A stretch of 23,404 nt of DNA from CAIZGX01 sp044354975 (GCA_044354975.1 JBIKZA010000038.1:1-23404), one strand, 5' to 3'; positions 1 to 9,308 are shown, counted from the first letter of the stretch. Notes: generated from the sequence alone by a model not told the origin. Translations and numbers: made by a program.

Positions 1-2
1 TT

Positions 3-464
3 TCAGCGAAAGAACTTTTGCTATTAACCATTGAACGAATGCAGCTTCAGATTTCGAATTGCGGTGGAGATATTCAAGTGAATTGGGACGCGGAATCAGA
101 TCAAATTCTTTTTGATAGAAAATCGATAGAATTGATTTTCACGAATATTATTGACAACGCCTTGAAATACAACATAAGCGAGCCTCATATTGTTATTCAA
201 GGTAAAGTTGAAGATGTGAATTTGATTATACAGATAGCAGACAACGGAATAGGTATCAATGAGCAATATCATAAAGAACTCTTTCATCGGTTTTTTAGAG
301 TACCTTTAGGTGAGTCGCATCACATGAAGGGTTTTGGCTTGGGATTGTATCTCGTGAAGCAGTTGATGGATGTGCATAATTCTTCTATCTTCGTAACAAG
401 CAAAGAAAACGAGGGGACAAACGTAACGCTTAAATTTCCCTTGGCTAAAAATAACAATGAGTAA
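3..464 (+). CDS. Sensor histidine kinase, C-terminal fragment (5' end outside window)
   Basis: The reading frame is open to the left edge, so this is the last 153 residues of a longer kinase. What is visible is the ATP-binding (HATPase_c) domain: an N box with NIIDNALKYN, a G1 box DNGIGI, an F-box-like FHRFFRV and a G2 box GFGLGLYLVKQ. In this family the domain phosphorylates a histidine in the upstream dimerisation domain, and the phosphate passes to a partner regulator. The stop codon lies inside the next gene, an OmpR-type response regulator, with an 8-base overlap, so the two are almost certainly a co-translated two-component pair. The sensed signal cannot be inferred because the sensor part is missing. 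A TTG at 18 is in frame but is not a plausible start, since homology continues upstream. Confidence 0.93.
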   Translation, partial: SAKELLLLTIERMQLQISNCGGDIQVNWDAESDQILFDRKSIELIFTNIIDNALKYNISEPHIVIQGKVEDVNLIIQIADNGIGINEQYHKELFHRFFRVPLGESHHMKGFGLGLYLVKQLMDVHNSSIFVTSKENEGTNVTLKFPLAKNNNE

Positions 465-1152
465 AATTCTATTGGTTGAAGACGATGAGAACTTGGGTTT
501 TGTAATCCTAGACCAACTGACCGATTTAGGTCATGAGGTTATTCGTTGTAAATCGGCTAGAGATGGCTTACTTGCCCTTGGAAAAGAATCGGTAGATATA
601 TGTTTGTTAGATGTAATGATGCCTGTTAAAAGCGGATTCGATTTGGCAGAAGACATAAAAAAGCTTTTTCCGAAAATGCCCTTTGTTTTTCTCACAGCCA
701 AGCAACAATTGTCAGATCGCTTAAAAGGTTTGTCAATAGGTGCAGACGATTACATAACCAAACCTTTCGTTATTCAAGAATTGAATCTTCGAATTCAAAA
801 CATTCTTCGGAGATCAGGTGCAACAGTAGAAAAACCCATTCAAGAATTATACACGATTGGAAATTATTCCTTCGACAACATCAATAACTACCTCATATGG
901 CCCAGCGGAATGCGTCAGCATTTGACCAACAAAGAGGCGAGTTTGCTTAAAGCGTTTTGTGAGGGAAAAGGAAATGTGATGACGCGTGAAAATCTTGCCA
1001 ATTTGGTTTGGGGAGAAGAGTCTTATTTCGTGGCGCGCACTATGGATGTGTATATTGCGAAACTTCGAAAGTTTTTCTCTGAAGACAGTCGCATTCAAAT
1101 CATAAATCTGCACGGAGTAGGATTCCAATTCGTTGTAGAAGAAAAGTTATAA
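457..1152 (+). CDS. Two-component response regulator, OmpR/PhoB family
   Basis: 231 residues, a normal length for the family. The N-terminal receiver domain (about 1-118) has the acidic pocket E8-D9-D10, phosphoacceptor D52 in LLDVMMP, T80 and K102 in the TKPF motif. The C-terminal half (about 130-230) fits a winged-helix DNA-binding domain, with the characteristic stretch ending in ARTMDVYIAKLRKF. The ATG at 457 overlaps the end of the kinase gene by 8 bases, which supports a cognate pair and translational coupling. The output is probably transcriptional control; target genes are not visible. The following LOG gene begins 13 bases after the stop and may be on the same transcript. Confidence 0.95.
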   Translation: MSKILLVEDDENLGFVILDQLTDLGHEVIRCKSARDGLLALGKESVDICLLDVMMPVKSGFDLAEDIKKLFPKMPFVFLTAKQQLSDRLKGLSIGADDYITKPFVIQELNLRIQNILRRSGATVEKPIQELYTIGNYSFDNINNYLIWPSGMRQHLTNKEASLLKAFCEGKGNVMTRENLANLVWGEESYFVARTMDVYIAKLRKFFSEDSRIQIINLHGVGFQFVVEEKL

Positions 1153-1165
1153 GCAATAGAAAAAA

Positions 1166-1873
1166 ATGGAAAAAGATGATCGCGTACGTCGGAAGTTCAC
1201 TCCGCGCTCTTGGAGCGAATTAAAATCGAACGACAGCTGGAGTATCTTCAAGATTCTTTCTGAATTTGTTGAAGGATACGAGCGCATGGCGGCCATTGGC
1301 CCGTGTGTTTCTATTTTCGGTTCTGCGCGAACATTGCCAGATAACAAATACTATTCAATAGCAAAAGAAATAGCCTTTTTACTTACGCAAAAGGGCTACG
1401 GCGTAATCACAGGCGGAGGTCCGGGTATTATGGAAGCTGGAAACATTGGTGCCAAGGACGGTCAGGGTGCAAGTGTTGGACTAAACATTAAACTTCCCTT
1501 CGAACAATACCCGAACCCTTATATAGATTACGACAAGAGCATCAACTTCGATTATTTCTTCGTGCGTAAAGTTATGTTCGTGAAGTATAGCCAAGGATTC
1601 GTAGTTATGCCCGGCGGATTCGGAACCCTCGACGAGTTCTTCGAAGCATTAACGCTGATTCAGACCTACAAGATTGGTCGCTTCCCAATTATTCTTGTTG
1701 GAAAATCATTCTGGGAAGGATTGGTCGATTGGATTAAAAAAGTAATTCTAGAAACAGAGAATAACATCAACGAAGAAGACATGATGCTATTTTCGGTAGT
1801 AGACACAGCCGAAGAAGCGGTAGAGGAGATCGACAAGTTCTATTCTCAATATTTGTTAAAACCGAACTTCTAA
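1166..1873 (+). CDS. LOG family protein (TIGR00730-type Rossmann fold)
   Basis: 235 residues. The signature of the LOG/'lysine decarboxylase-like' family is present: GGGPGIMEAGN near residue 83 and PGGFGTLDE at 149-157, with R134 and K135 just upstream. Characterised members hydrolyse cytokinin riboside 5'-monophosphates or other nucleoside monophosphates, releasing the base from ribose 5-phosphate. They are not amino acid decarboxylases despite old annotations. The true bacterial substrate here is unknown. No signal peptide is seen, so it is probably cytoplasmic. The ATG at 1166 follows an A-rich stretch. The stop codon overlaps the next ATG by one base (TAATG), which suggests coupled translation with the YaaA gene. 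Confidence 0.9.
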   Translation: MEKDDRVRRKFTPRSWSELKSNDSWSIFKILSEFVEGYERMAAIGPCVSIFGSARTLPDNKYYSIAKEIAFLLTQKGYGVITGGGPGIMEAGNIGAKDGQGASVGLNIKLPFEQYPNPYIDYDKSINFDYFFVRKVMFVKYSQGFVVMPGGFGTLDEFFEALTLIQTYKIGRFPIILVGKSFWEGLVDWIKKVILETENNINEEDMMLFSVVDTAEEAVEEIDKFYSQYLLKPNF

Positions 1874-2640
1874 TGTCTTCTTTTTTTCTAGCCATTCTTT
1901 CTCCTTCGAAACTCATGAATGAATCGTTTCAAGAGTTTAATGGCGAAGCAACTTCTCCGCAATTCATTGCTGAAACCGATGCTCTTTGTTCAGAATTGAA
2001 AAAGGTTTCTGCTGATGATTGGAAATTAAAAATGAAGATCACAGATGAGCTCGCAATGAACACGCAAATGCGTTTTCAAAAATGGAATAAAAAAGAGTTA
2101 TCGAAGGGTATTCCAGCAGCCATGCTATTCAGCGGCGAAGCGTTCAAATCGCTCGATGCTAAGTCGTTTTCCAAGTCGAATTGGAAACAAGCTCAATCGT
2201 CACTGCGCATACTCAGCGGGTTTTATGGTGTTTTGAAGCCAACAGATTCTGTTCTTCCCTATCGTTTAATGGTGGGAACTCCGTATAAAACGAAAGCAGG
2301 AAAGACGCTTTATTCCTATTGGAGCGATGCCGTAACAAAAAATCTTGAAAGTGAAATTTCTCCAAATGGATATTTGTTGAATTTGGCTTCTGATGAATAT
2401 TTCAAACTCATTGATTTGAAAAACTTCCAACGGAAAACCCTTCATTTCAAATTCTTTCAAGAGAAGGGAAAAGAATTAAAGAGCATTCCTACTTTTTCAA
2501 AGCAAGCAAGAGGCAGCATGGCTCGATTCGTAATTGAATCAAACGCGAAGTCAATAGTAGATCTTCAGAAATTCAAGGAAGAGGGTTATTCCTTTAACGA
2601 GAAATTAAGCGACGAGAATACCTTGGTCTTCGTTAGATAA
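1873..2640 (+). CDS. yaaA: Peroxide stress protein YaaA (DUF328/UPF0246)
   Basis: 255 residues, the usual length. The N-terminus FFLAILSPSKLMN matches the family's start (LISPAK in E. coli), and the core block SGFYGVLKPTDSVLPYRL (about residues 116-133) is diagnostic. A second conserved region, around KQARGSMARFV, lies near residue 211. In E. coli YaaA limits intracellular free iron and oxidative damage during peroxide stress and has DNA-binding properties. The role here is inferred from the family. The start codon overlaps the LOG stop by one base. It ends 1 base before the convergent deoxynucleoside kinase stop, leaving no room for an independent terminator between them. Confidence 0.92.
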   Translation: MSSFFLAILSPSKLMNESFQEFNGEATSPQFIAETDALCSELKKVSADDWKLKMKITDELAMNTQMRFQKWNKKELSKGIPAAMLFSGEAFKSLDAKSFSKSNWKQAQSSLRILSGFYGVLKPTDSVLPYRLMVGTPYKTKAGKTLYSYWSDAVTKNLESEISPNGYLLNLASDEYFKLIDLKNFQRKTLHFKFFQEKGKELKSIPTFSKQARGSMARFVIESNAKSIVDLQKFKEEGYSFNEKLSDENTLVFVR

Positions 2641-2641
2641 C

Positions 2642-3256
2642 TTAGAACAGTCCGTTCAACTGCGCTTCAATACCGCTAATAATGGTTCCTAAGTCCTCTG
2701 GATTCTCATGAAAGCGATTGTTGTCAATGTCAATGATTAACAACTTACCCTTTGTATACGTAGTAGCCCAAGCCTCGTAACGTTCATTCAAACGCGTTAA
2801 ATAATCTAAGCGAATGGCTTCTTCGTAATCACGTCCGCGTTTTTGAATATTCGTCACCAACGAAGGGACAGAAGCGCGCAAATAGATCAACAAATCTGGA
2901 GGAGTAATGAACTCATCCATTACACCAAACAAATCAGTATAGTTTTCGAAATCACGCGTGGTCATTAAACCCATCGCATGCAAGTTCGGAGCGAAGATGT
3001 AAGCATCTTCATAAATGGTACGATCCTGCACGATTTTCTTCGACTTCTTTTTAATGTCAATCAATTGTCTGAAACGACTGCGTAAGAAAAATACTTGCAA
3101 GTTGAAAGACCAACGTTGCATGTCTTTGTAGAAGTCACTTAAGTACGGATTGTTATCTACTTCTTCAAAATGAGCCGTGTATTTGTAGTGCTTAGCAATC
3201 AAAGTTGTAAGCGTAGTCTTTCCTGAGCCGATGTTTCCGGCAATAGCTATATGCAT
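2642..3256 (-). CDS. Deoxynucleoside kinase (dNK/dGK-dAK family)
   Basis: 204 residues. It has a P-loop GNIGSGKT at 7-14, an EE-x-DNNPYL substrate motif at 31-39, a DRTIYEDAYIFA block at 78-89 (the DRS/ERS-type motif) and an arginine-rich lid KRGRDYEEAI near 139-148. The family phosphorylates deoxynucleosides at the 5' position using ATP, in nucleotide salvage. In Bacteroidota, members of this size are usually annotated as deoxyadenosine/deoxyguanosine kinase, but substrate preference cannot be read from the sequence. The leader contains CGAAAGTA at 3282-3289, a 7/8 match to TAnnTTTG on the - strand, so it may have its own promoter. It converges on yaaA with a one-base gap. Confidence 0.9.
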   Translation of the reverse strand: MHIAIAGNIGSGKTTLTTLIAKHYKYTAHFEEVDNNPYLSDFYKDMQRWSFNLQVFFLRSRFRQLIDIKKKSKKIVQDRTIYEDAYIFAPNLHAMGLMTTRDFENYTDLFGVMDEFITPPDLLIYLRASVPSLVTNIQKRGRDYEEAIRLDYLTRLNERYEAWATTYTKGKLLIIDIDNNRFHENPEDLGTIISGIEAQLNGLF

Positions 3257-3315
3257 AATTCGTTTAGGTAATAATGAGTTTCGAAAGTAGAGAAAATAAA
3301 TGGAATATCGAAGCC

Positions 3316-4113
3316 TTATTTGTCTAAGTTTTCAATAAGTGTCATTTCTCGCAGAATGCCCGATTCAAGGCTCGTGTAGAAGAGTTGGCCATTGCAAATT
3401 AACCAGGTGTTTTTACCTTTCAATTCGTTCAATTCGAAATAACTTAACATACGCGGCGCGGCTTCACTGTTTTTCCATTCGTACAACATGTTTTCCATTC
3501 GGAAATAAATGCAATCGTTCCAATGGTAAACAAGGTCAGCGGTTACATGAGGATTGCCTTGAATTTCCAAATTTCCAAACAACGAAAAAATTAAAATTCC
3601 TTTTTCAGCATCTATTAAATAAACACGTTGACCGTTTTCAATAATTTGTTTGGGTTGAAGAGTAGACTTGGTGAGATATGAGAGATTCGCAGACTGGCTT
3701 AACACCTCGAACTTTCTGTTCGTGCGAATCAGCGTGCTTGAATTCGCGTCAAACAGCCAAAGCGCATCGCCCTTTGAACCAGCCACACATGTTATTTGAC
3801 CTTGAAATTTTTCATTTAAGAAAATAGGGTCTTCCAGTACATTTAAATTATTGTCGAAGAATACCAACGATCCTTGATCTTCAAAAAAGAGAAACGGAAC
3901 CAACGGATTGGTTAAGTCCAATTGCCCAGAAGTCCCGTATTGTAAGGTACTCAGTCTATAATCTATGTTGAAGTTGGAACTGTGCATCGAAATGTGATCG
4001 GTGCAAACGTCGTAGATGTTCCCTAACGCATCGCATTGCACACGATGTTGCGCTTGTATGCGGAATACAAACGCAAATAGGCACATGCACACAACCACCA
4101 GGGACTTTCTCAT
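3316..4113 (-). CDS. Secreted hypothetical protein
   Basis: 265 residues with a clear signal peptide (KS, then a hydrophobic run LVVVCMCLFAFVF, ending IQAQ near residue 22). The mature part has recurring short strands and aromatic-rich motifs such as LVFFDNNLNVLEDP and LIFSLFGNLEIQG. This would fit a partial beta-propeller or repeat fold, but I do not recognise a named family. It overlaps the upstream GH3 gene by 4 bases (ATGA arrangement), so the two are co-transcribed and probably translationally coupled. It lacks a recognisable type IX sorting domain at the C-terminus and no lipobox is seen, so it is likely periplasmic. Confidence 0.8.
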   Translation of the reverse strand: MRKSLVVVCMCLFAFVFRIQAQHRVQCDALGNIYDVCTDHISMHSSNFNIDYRLSTLQYGTSGQLDLTNPLVPFLFFEDQGSLVFFDNNLNVLEDPIFLNEKFQGQITCVAGSKGDALWLFDANSSTLIRTNRKFEVLSQSANLSYLTKSTLQPKQIIENGQRVYLIDAEKGILIFSLFGNLEIQGNPHVTADLVYHWNDCIYFRMENMLYEWKNSEAAPRMLSYFELNELKGKNTWLICNGQLFYTSLESGILREMTLIENLDK

Positions 4114-5615
4114 TTATTCAATTCAATTAACTCTTCTAACCACACACGATCCGTCGCTAATCTAGGAATTTTATGTTGTCCACCTAACTTATTCCGATTC
4201 TTCAGCCACGTATAAAAGACATCTTTCTTTCCTTTATGAATAATTGGAAAACCTAAATTCAAATTCGTGTTTCGCTTCGCGTCGTAATCCGAATTTTCGT
4301 CGCGTAAATTTTCATCCAACAAAAAACAAAAACGATCAAAATCAAAATCATTGTTTTCAAATTCAATGAACCACTCATGAGCAGCCGTTTCATTTTCATT
4401 CGGGAAAAAAGGCGCAACGGTGTATTCTACAACGAAGATGTTCATGTGCGTGCAAGTCTTGCGCAAAGCGCTTTCCGCATTTTCTACCATGAGTTCTTCA
4501 CCAGTTAAATTAATGAACTGCTTCGTCCTGCCAACTATCCGAAAACGGAAAGGGTAGAGCTGCGTAAATCGAATCGTATCGCCAATGAGGTATCTCCAAA
4601 GACCTGTGTTGGTGGTTATAACGAGCGCATAGATTTTATTCAATTCAACGTCTTCCAAACTCAATGCTTTTGGCTTTTCTTTTTCCAATTCATCCAATGG
4701 AATGAATTCGTAGTACACACCGTAATCCAACATCAACAACATTTCATTCGAGTTCAATTGATCTTGAATGCCGAAAAAACCTTCACTCGCATTGTACGTT
4801 TCGAAATAATCCGTCGTTCCATTCGGAAGAATCGCATTGAACTGCTCGCGGTAGGGTGCGAAGCTTATTCCGCCGTGCATATACATTTGAAGGTTCGGCC
4901 AAACCTCGTGAATGTGATTTGCTTTTTTCAATTCCAGTATTCGACGAAGTAGGAGCAGTGTCCAACTGGGCACTCCTGAAAGCACACGCACGTCTTCATT
5001 CATGGTATTGAGCGCCATAGCATCGAGTTTCTCTTCCCAATTGTCCATGAGTGAAATCTCTCGCTGAGGAACGCGTTTCATTTCCACCCAAAAAGGTAAA
5101 TTCGAAATAATAATTCCGCTTAAATCGCCAATGGTGTTTTCTTCCTCTTCACTCATCTTCGTGCTTCCGCCAACGATCAATGTTTTTCCAGAAAACAAAT
5201 CGGCGTTTTCACGGAGGTTATAAAAGATGGCTAATAAGTCTTTTCCTCCTTTGTAGTGACCTTCTTCCAGATTTTCATTTGATATGGGAATGAATTTGCT
5301 TCGACTATTGGTGGTTCCTGAACTCTTGGCGAACCACTTCGTTTTGCCTGGCCAGAGCACATTTCCTTCCCCCTGAATCATTTTTTCTATATATGGAAAA
5401 TGATCTTCATAAGAACGAAGTGGAATGTGTTTGCGGAAGTCTTGGAGCGTGTGAATGTTCTCGAAGTTGTGCTCCTTTCCGAAGGCGGTAAGGGCAGCTT
5501 CGTCAATCAACTTCTGGCGAATTTCTTCCTGCACCTCAATGGGGTATTGCTTGAAGAGCTCCATCTGATGCAGCCTTTTTTTGATTACCCAACCGAATAC
5601 TGTATTGCCTGCCAT
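4110..5615 (-). CDS. GH3 family protein (acyl-adenylate-forming enzyme)
   Basis: 501 residues, close to bacterial GH3 homologues. Adenylation motifs are visible: the phosphate-binding loop SSGTTNS at 98-104, YNASEGFFG at 274-282 and TNTGLWRYLIGD at 335-346. Plant GH3 enzymes adenylate hormones such as indole acetate or jasmonate and join them to amino acids. Bacterial members have no established substrate that I can name. No signal peptide is present, so it should be cytoplasmic. The gene is followed, with a 4-base overlap, by the secreted hypothetical, a pairing that suggests a shared role. A hairpin at 5629-5655 separates it from the large surface-protein gene upstream on the same strand. 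Confidence 0.9.
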   Translation of the reverse strand: MAGNTVFGWVIKKRLHQMELFKQYPIEVQEEIRQKLIDEAALTAFGKEHNFENIHTLQDFRKHIPLRSYEDHFPYIEKMIQGEGNVLWPGKTKWFAKSSGTTNSRSKFIPISNENLEEGHYKGGKDLLAIFYNLRENADLFSGKTLIVGGSTKMSEEEENTIGDLSGIIISNLPFWVEMKRVPQREISLMDNWEEKLDAMALNTMNEDVRVLSGVPSWTLLLLRRILELKKANHIHEVWPNLQMYMHGGISFAPYREQFNAILPNGTTDYFETYNASEGFFGIQDQLNSNEMLLMLDYGVYYEFIPLDELEKEKPKALSLEDVELNKIYALVITTNTGLWRYLIGDTIRFTQLYPFRFRIVGRTKQFINLTGEELMVENAESALRKTCTHMNIFVVEYTVAPFFPNENETAAHEWFIEFENNDFDFDRFCFLLDENLRDENSDYDAKRNTNLNLGFPIIHKGKKDVFYTWLKNRNKLGGQHKIPRLATDRVWLEELIELNK

Positions 5616-5628
5616 ATGGAAATTGAAA

Positions 5629-5655
5629 CGCCCTCTAAGATAATCCTAGAGGGCG
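5629..5655 (-). terminator. Hairpin between surface-protein gene and GH3 gene
   Basis: Perfect 9-bp stem (CGCCCTCTA at 5629-5637 with TAGAGGGCG at 5647-5655) and a 9-base loop. On the - strand it lies 23 bases after the stop of the 1160-residue gene and is followed by TTTCAATTT, a weak U tract. It ends only 13 bases before the GH3 start codon, so it could act as an intrinsic terminator, as a partial attenuator, or as a structure over the GH3 leader. Confidence 0.6.
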
Positions 5656-5678
5656 CTCCGATAAAAAGATTTTTTTTA

Positions 5679-8600
5679 TTACCGAATCAAATTCAAGTAA
5701 CCTTGAACTTCGTAACGTTCGCCTGTTGTTTTTGAAATAACAACTGCATACCAATTGTAAGCACCTTCGGGGCAATAGTACGCTCCGTTATAGGTATTAC
5801 CGGTCCAAGCCGTTGTAGGATTAGTAGTACTGAACACGATATCTCCCCAACGATTGAAAACTTCAAGCTTAAATCTGTTCTCATCAATGTCACTTCCAAC
5901 GATCATAACCACATCGTTCAATCCGTCGTTGTTTGGTGTGAATGTATTCGGAAGGTAATACTGGAAAATATTTCGAATGATTATTTCACTTTCAATGAAA
6001 TCGGTACAACCATTTACATCTGTGACGGTTAAGCGAATCGGATATTCACCTCCTGTTCCTTGCGGAAAAGTGAAGGTGGGACTCTCGGCAGATGAAGTTC
6101 CGAGTGGTGCGCCAATGTTGAAAATCCAGTCGTAAGTGACAATATTCCCTAAAGACTGATTGGTGAAATTAATGACAGTGTTATTCGCATCTGTTGGTTG
6201 CGGATCAGCAATGTATCCAGCCACAGGCGGATCGAATGAAGTCAAGAAGTTTGGAATGGTTGTGCTGTAGGTGCAACCAATATTCGTCACTACAGAAAGC
6301 GTAACATCGTAAGTTCCAGGAGCTACGAAATTTAAATCTAACTGGTTCTGATTTATTACATTCTGACCATTACTAATACTCCATGACATATTTTGATAAG
6401 CACTTGGGTCAGTTGTGTTGATTAAAGTCAATGTCTCTGGCCAACATTTAGAAGGGTCGGGAGAAGTGAAGCTAACTGCTACATCAGAAGCAACAGCTAC
6501 GTTGAAGCATTGAGAAATAGAGTATCCGCAATCGTCTACCACAGTTAAACAAGCTTGGCCACTCACAGTTGGGTTAATTAACGCATCAGGAGTGTTCGCA
6601 ACAACGCTACCGTTGTATGTCCACTCATAGGTGAAAGGTGCTTGTCCAGATGCTTGCGTCAACTGATCTAAATTCAAATCGCCCATATAACATATCGCGG
6701 TGTCGTTAGCGATTGTCATGGTTGTAGGACCAGCGAAGGCAATGTTCAATGTAGAGAATAACGAACATGTTCCTAAAGTTACTGTGTAAGTATACCCGCC
6801 AGCTGGCATAGTTAAGGGATCGAAAATACCCAAAGGGACAATGGCATTGCTTGGGTTTGTCCAAACACCAGTGCTTACAGGTGTGCCTCCAAGAAGCGGT
6901 AACATTTGGAAGGCAGGGTCAGTAGAACAGATGTTAATTGAATTATCAATTCCAGGATCTCCAACAGGGTCAATGCTTACGATGGCTTGGTCTGTACTCG
7001 CACAATCCGGATGTCCAACTGGATATCCAACAAGCGTGTAAGTCGTTTGTTGAGAAAGAGAACTCATGGTCGGTTGCGGAACATTCGGATTATTCAAATT
7101 TCCCGATGGAGTCCACTCCCAAGTATACTGCGGTCCGCCGTTGGTGCAATTCACATCGTACGTCCAAGGTTGGTATGAACCGCTTGAACAGGCAACTGAT
7201 CCGTCCGCAGTGAATGTAACTGTAATACAACCTGTTGGATTAGTGGCAGTCCAAGACTGTCCTGTAGCATCACCGGTACTCCAGTTTCCAATTTGCGGGT
7301 AGGTCGCATCGGGTCCATCAAAGACATCAAAGTTTTCAAAGAAACCTTCCATTTGACCCGATATAAAATCGAATGTCATGAAGGAAACTCCGTCATTTTG
7401 GACATCTGGACAAAACGTCCACGTGAAGTTTTCACCATTGTTGTAACAGTAGTTGAAGACACCACCGTCTGCCGCACAACTCGGTGTTGGAATACCTTGA
7501 AATCCTCCTTGAAGGGTTAAATCTCCACAAGAATAAATAAGGTCCGGTCCAGCAGTAATGGTTAACGGCTCGGTGAACGTAATCTGAATAGTAGAGTCAA
7601 ACGAACACCCAAAATTGTTTACAACGTGATAGGTGTAATCGTAAGTTCCCGGTCCTGGAGGATCAATGGTTGCAATGTCAGCATCCGAATCAATAACCAC
7701 GATGTTTGGACCTGTCCAATAGGAAGAATCGGAATCTATTCCAATAGAGGGTGTGAAGGTTGTGATACCAGGGAATAATGCAGGATTGAAATTAATTCCC
7801 CAATAGAAAATATATCCATTGTCAGCGCCTAAGTTATCTGTTACCGTGAAGGTCCAAGCGCCGTTAAGTGGGCAACCAACGAGGTCGCACATATTTCCAG
7901 AAGCGGAGTATGTCCCAGAGTTTAATGCATTTCCTGGAGTTGGCCCTCCGACTGGAGTTGTTAAACCACCTGCCGCTCCTTGGCCCCAGGTTCCATTAGT
8001 GGCGTTAGGTGCCCAAAAATAATCCCATCCGATCCCTTCCGTAGTAGAATTGTCATCGTTGGCTTCGCCTAAGTAGGTTCCGCCACCACCATTTGTTCCC
8101 CAAGTAACGAGGTCTACAGTTGTTCCGTTAGGACAGGTAATTGAAATGCCGAGGTCACCCATATACGTGTGCTCCATGTTTACAATAACACTGTATAAAT
8201 CTGCACAAGTCGCAAGTGTAGCACCCGGATCAAAAAAGTCGAAATTCAAAGAAGTGGAATAAGAGAATCCAGCACCATCGGCCAAATAGGTTGTTCCCGC
8301 CACTACTTGCGGAGGAAGGGCCGTCCACTGCGTACTCTCAGACGAACCTTGCAGAATCACTTGCTCTCCAAAACAGGTTGTTTCTGTAATGTTATTTAAT
8401 TCAGGGAATGTTGGAATCGTTGAAACCAATACCTGAAGGGGGGTTGTATTTAAACTCTGGCAACCGTTATCGTCCTCAACGGTTAAGGTTACTACATATT
8501 CACCCGGTTCATTAAAGGTATGTGAAGTGAACTGTCCGGAAGAATTGTCAATGGTTCCATCGTCGAAATTCCAGATGTATTGATCTAGCGTGAAGCCAGG

Positions 8601-9161
8601 TTCTGCGAAGGATCCAACGCCGCTAAAATCAATAGCGGCTCCAATACATACTGAAACGGATTGCTCAGGGCCACTCGGAGTTGGATTTGCAATTACAGAA
8701 TTTTGAGTAGGCGGAGCGCAAGGAGTGGTGCATAAAATTGCCGCTTCAAATCCAGGCGAACTCACATTAGCATTTCCATTGTCTGAAAACACAACCGTTA
8801 AACATCCTGAAGGATTGTTAACTGTTCCCGTTACTTGAAGACCTTGAAGTGAGTTGCCGGTATAATCTCCTAAAGAAGGTGACGAGGTATTTGGTCCGTC
8901 AAAAACAGAGAGGTAATCACTGTTGTTTCCGTTCGGAGAAGTTTGCAACGCGAATGCAGAGAAATCGAGCTGAATTACATCGCCGGGTATATCAGGGCAA
9001 ATGGTTAGCGTGTAATTAGCATTGGTATATGGTCCGCCTAATCCATCATCGGCAAGTGTACCTCCACAAGCAGAAAGAGTGCCTGTATACATTGCCGTAA
9101 TTTGAGAATGAGCATAGGTAGAGCAAAGGCTTAAAAACAGTATGAATAAGAATTTAGTCAT
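5679..9161 (-). CDS. Large secreted CUB/PKD/P-domain protein with T9SS type B sorting domain
   Basis: 1160 residues. A signal peptide (KFLFILFLSLCSTYAHSQ) is followed by a CUB-like domain (about 25-144, with YLSVFDGP), a PKD domain (about 165-246, YIWNFDDG), a proprotein-convertase P/Homo B domain (about 300-460, ending GAWTFTVTDNLGADNG), and a second CUB-like domain (about 545-672, FDVFDGP). Immunoglobulin-like segments and two further PKD-like domains (about 895-968 and 980-1062) come next. The last ~90 residues are a gliding-motility/CHU_C domain (PNTFTPNNDGLND, FNRWGDIVF, GAYNWYAV), the type B signal for secretion by the type IX system and attachment at the cell surface. No catalytic domain is evident, so an adhesive or matrix role is an inference. 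Many cysteines in the CUB/P regions may form disulfides. Confidence 0.93.
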   Translation of the reverse strand: MTKFLFILFLSLCSTYAHSQITAMYTGTLSACGGTLADDGLGGPYTNANYTLTICPDIPGDVIQLDFSAFALQTSPNGNNSDYLSVFDGPNTSSPSLGDYTGNSLQGLQVTGTVNNPSGCLTVVFSDNGNANVSSPGFEAAILCTTPCAPPTQNSVIANPTPSGPEQSVSVCIGAAIDFSGVGSFAEPGFTLDQYIWNFDDGTIDNSSGQFTSHTFNEPGEYVVTLTVEDDNGCQSLNTTPLQVLVSTIPTFPELNNITETTCFGEQVILQGSSESTQWTALPPQVVAGTTYLADGAGFSYSTSLNFDFFDPGATLATCADLYSVIVNMEHTYMGDLGISITCPNGTTVDLVTWGTNGGGGTYLGEANDDNSTTEGIGWDYFWAPNATNGTWGQGAAGGLTTPVGGPTPGNALNSGTYSASGNMCDLVGCPLNGAWTFTVTDNLGADNGYIFYWGINFNPALFPGITTFTPSIGIDSDSSYWTGPNIVVIDSDADIATIDPPGPGTYDYTYHVVNNFGCSFDSTIQITFTEPLTITAGPDLIYSCGDLTLQGGFQGIPTPSCAADGGVFNYCYNNGENFTWTFCPDVQNDGVSFMTFDFISGQMEGFFENFDVFDGPDATYPQIGNWSTGDATGQSWTATNPTGCITVTFTADGSVACSSGSYQPWTYDVNCTNGGPQYTWEWTPSGNLNNPNVPQPTMSSLSQQTTYTLVGYPVGHPDCASTDQAIVSIDPVGDPGIDNSINICSTDPAFQMLPLLGGTPVSTGVWTNPSNAIVPLGIFDPLTMPAGGYTYTVTLGTCSLFSTLNIAFAGPTTMTIANDTAICYMGDLNLDQLTQASGQAPFTYEWTYNGSVVANTPDALINPTVSGQACLTVVDDCGYSISQCFNVAVASDVAVSFTSPDPSKCWPETLTLINTTDPSAYQNMSWSISNGQNVINQNQLDLNFVAPGTYDVTLSVVTNIGCTYSTTIPNFLTSFDPPVAGYIADPQPTDANNTVINFTNQSLGNIVTYDWIFNIGAPLGTSSAESPTFTFPQGTGGEYPIRLTVTDVNGCTDFIESEIIIRNIFQYYLPNTFTPNNDGLNDVVMIVGSDIDENRFKLEVFNRWGDIVFSTTNPTTAWTGNTYNGAYYCPEGAYNWYAVVISKTTGERYEVQGYLNLIR

Positions 9162-9280
9162 TCTTTGAGATAATTTAGTTTAAAGACATTTTCGCGCAGC
9201 AAATGGTTGCATACAGTTTTCTTAAAATAACGTGACGCGAATTTAAGAAAAAAGGGCAAGCTTTTATCAAGAATAATTAC

Positions 9281-9308
9281 AAACAAAAGGGCCTTCGAAA
9301 AGGCCCTT
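9281..9308 (-). terminator. Intrinsic terminator of the sigma/anti-sigma operon
   Basis: AAGGGCCTT (9287-9295), a CGAA loop and AAGGCCCTT (9300-9308) form a perfect 9-bp stem. Read on the - strand the stem is followed by TTTTGTTTG, a good U tract. It begins 25 bases after the stop of the 409-residue gene, so it should end that operon and insulate the surface-protein gene downstream. Confidence 0.85.

Noticed and set aside
6841..7520. Several open frames on the + strand inside the large surface-protein gene
   Set aside because: They lie antisense to a well-supported coding region with clear domains, show no family features, and are shadows caused by its composition.
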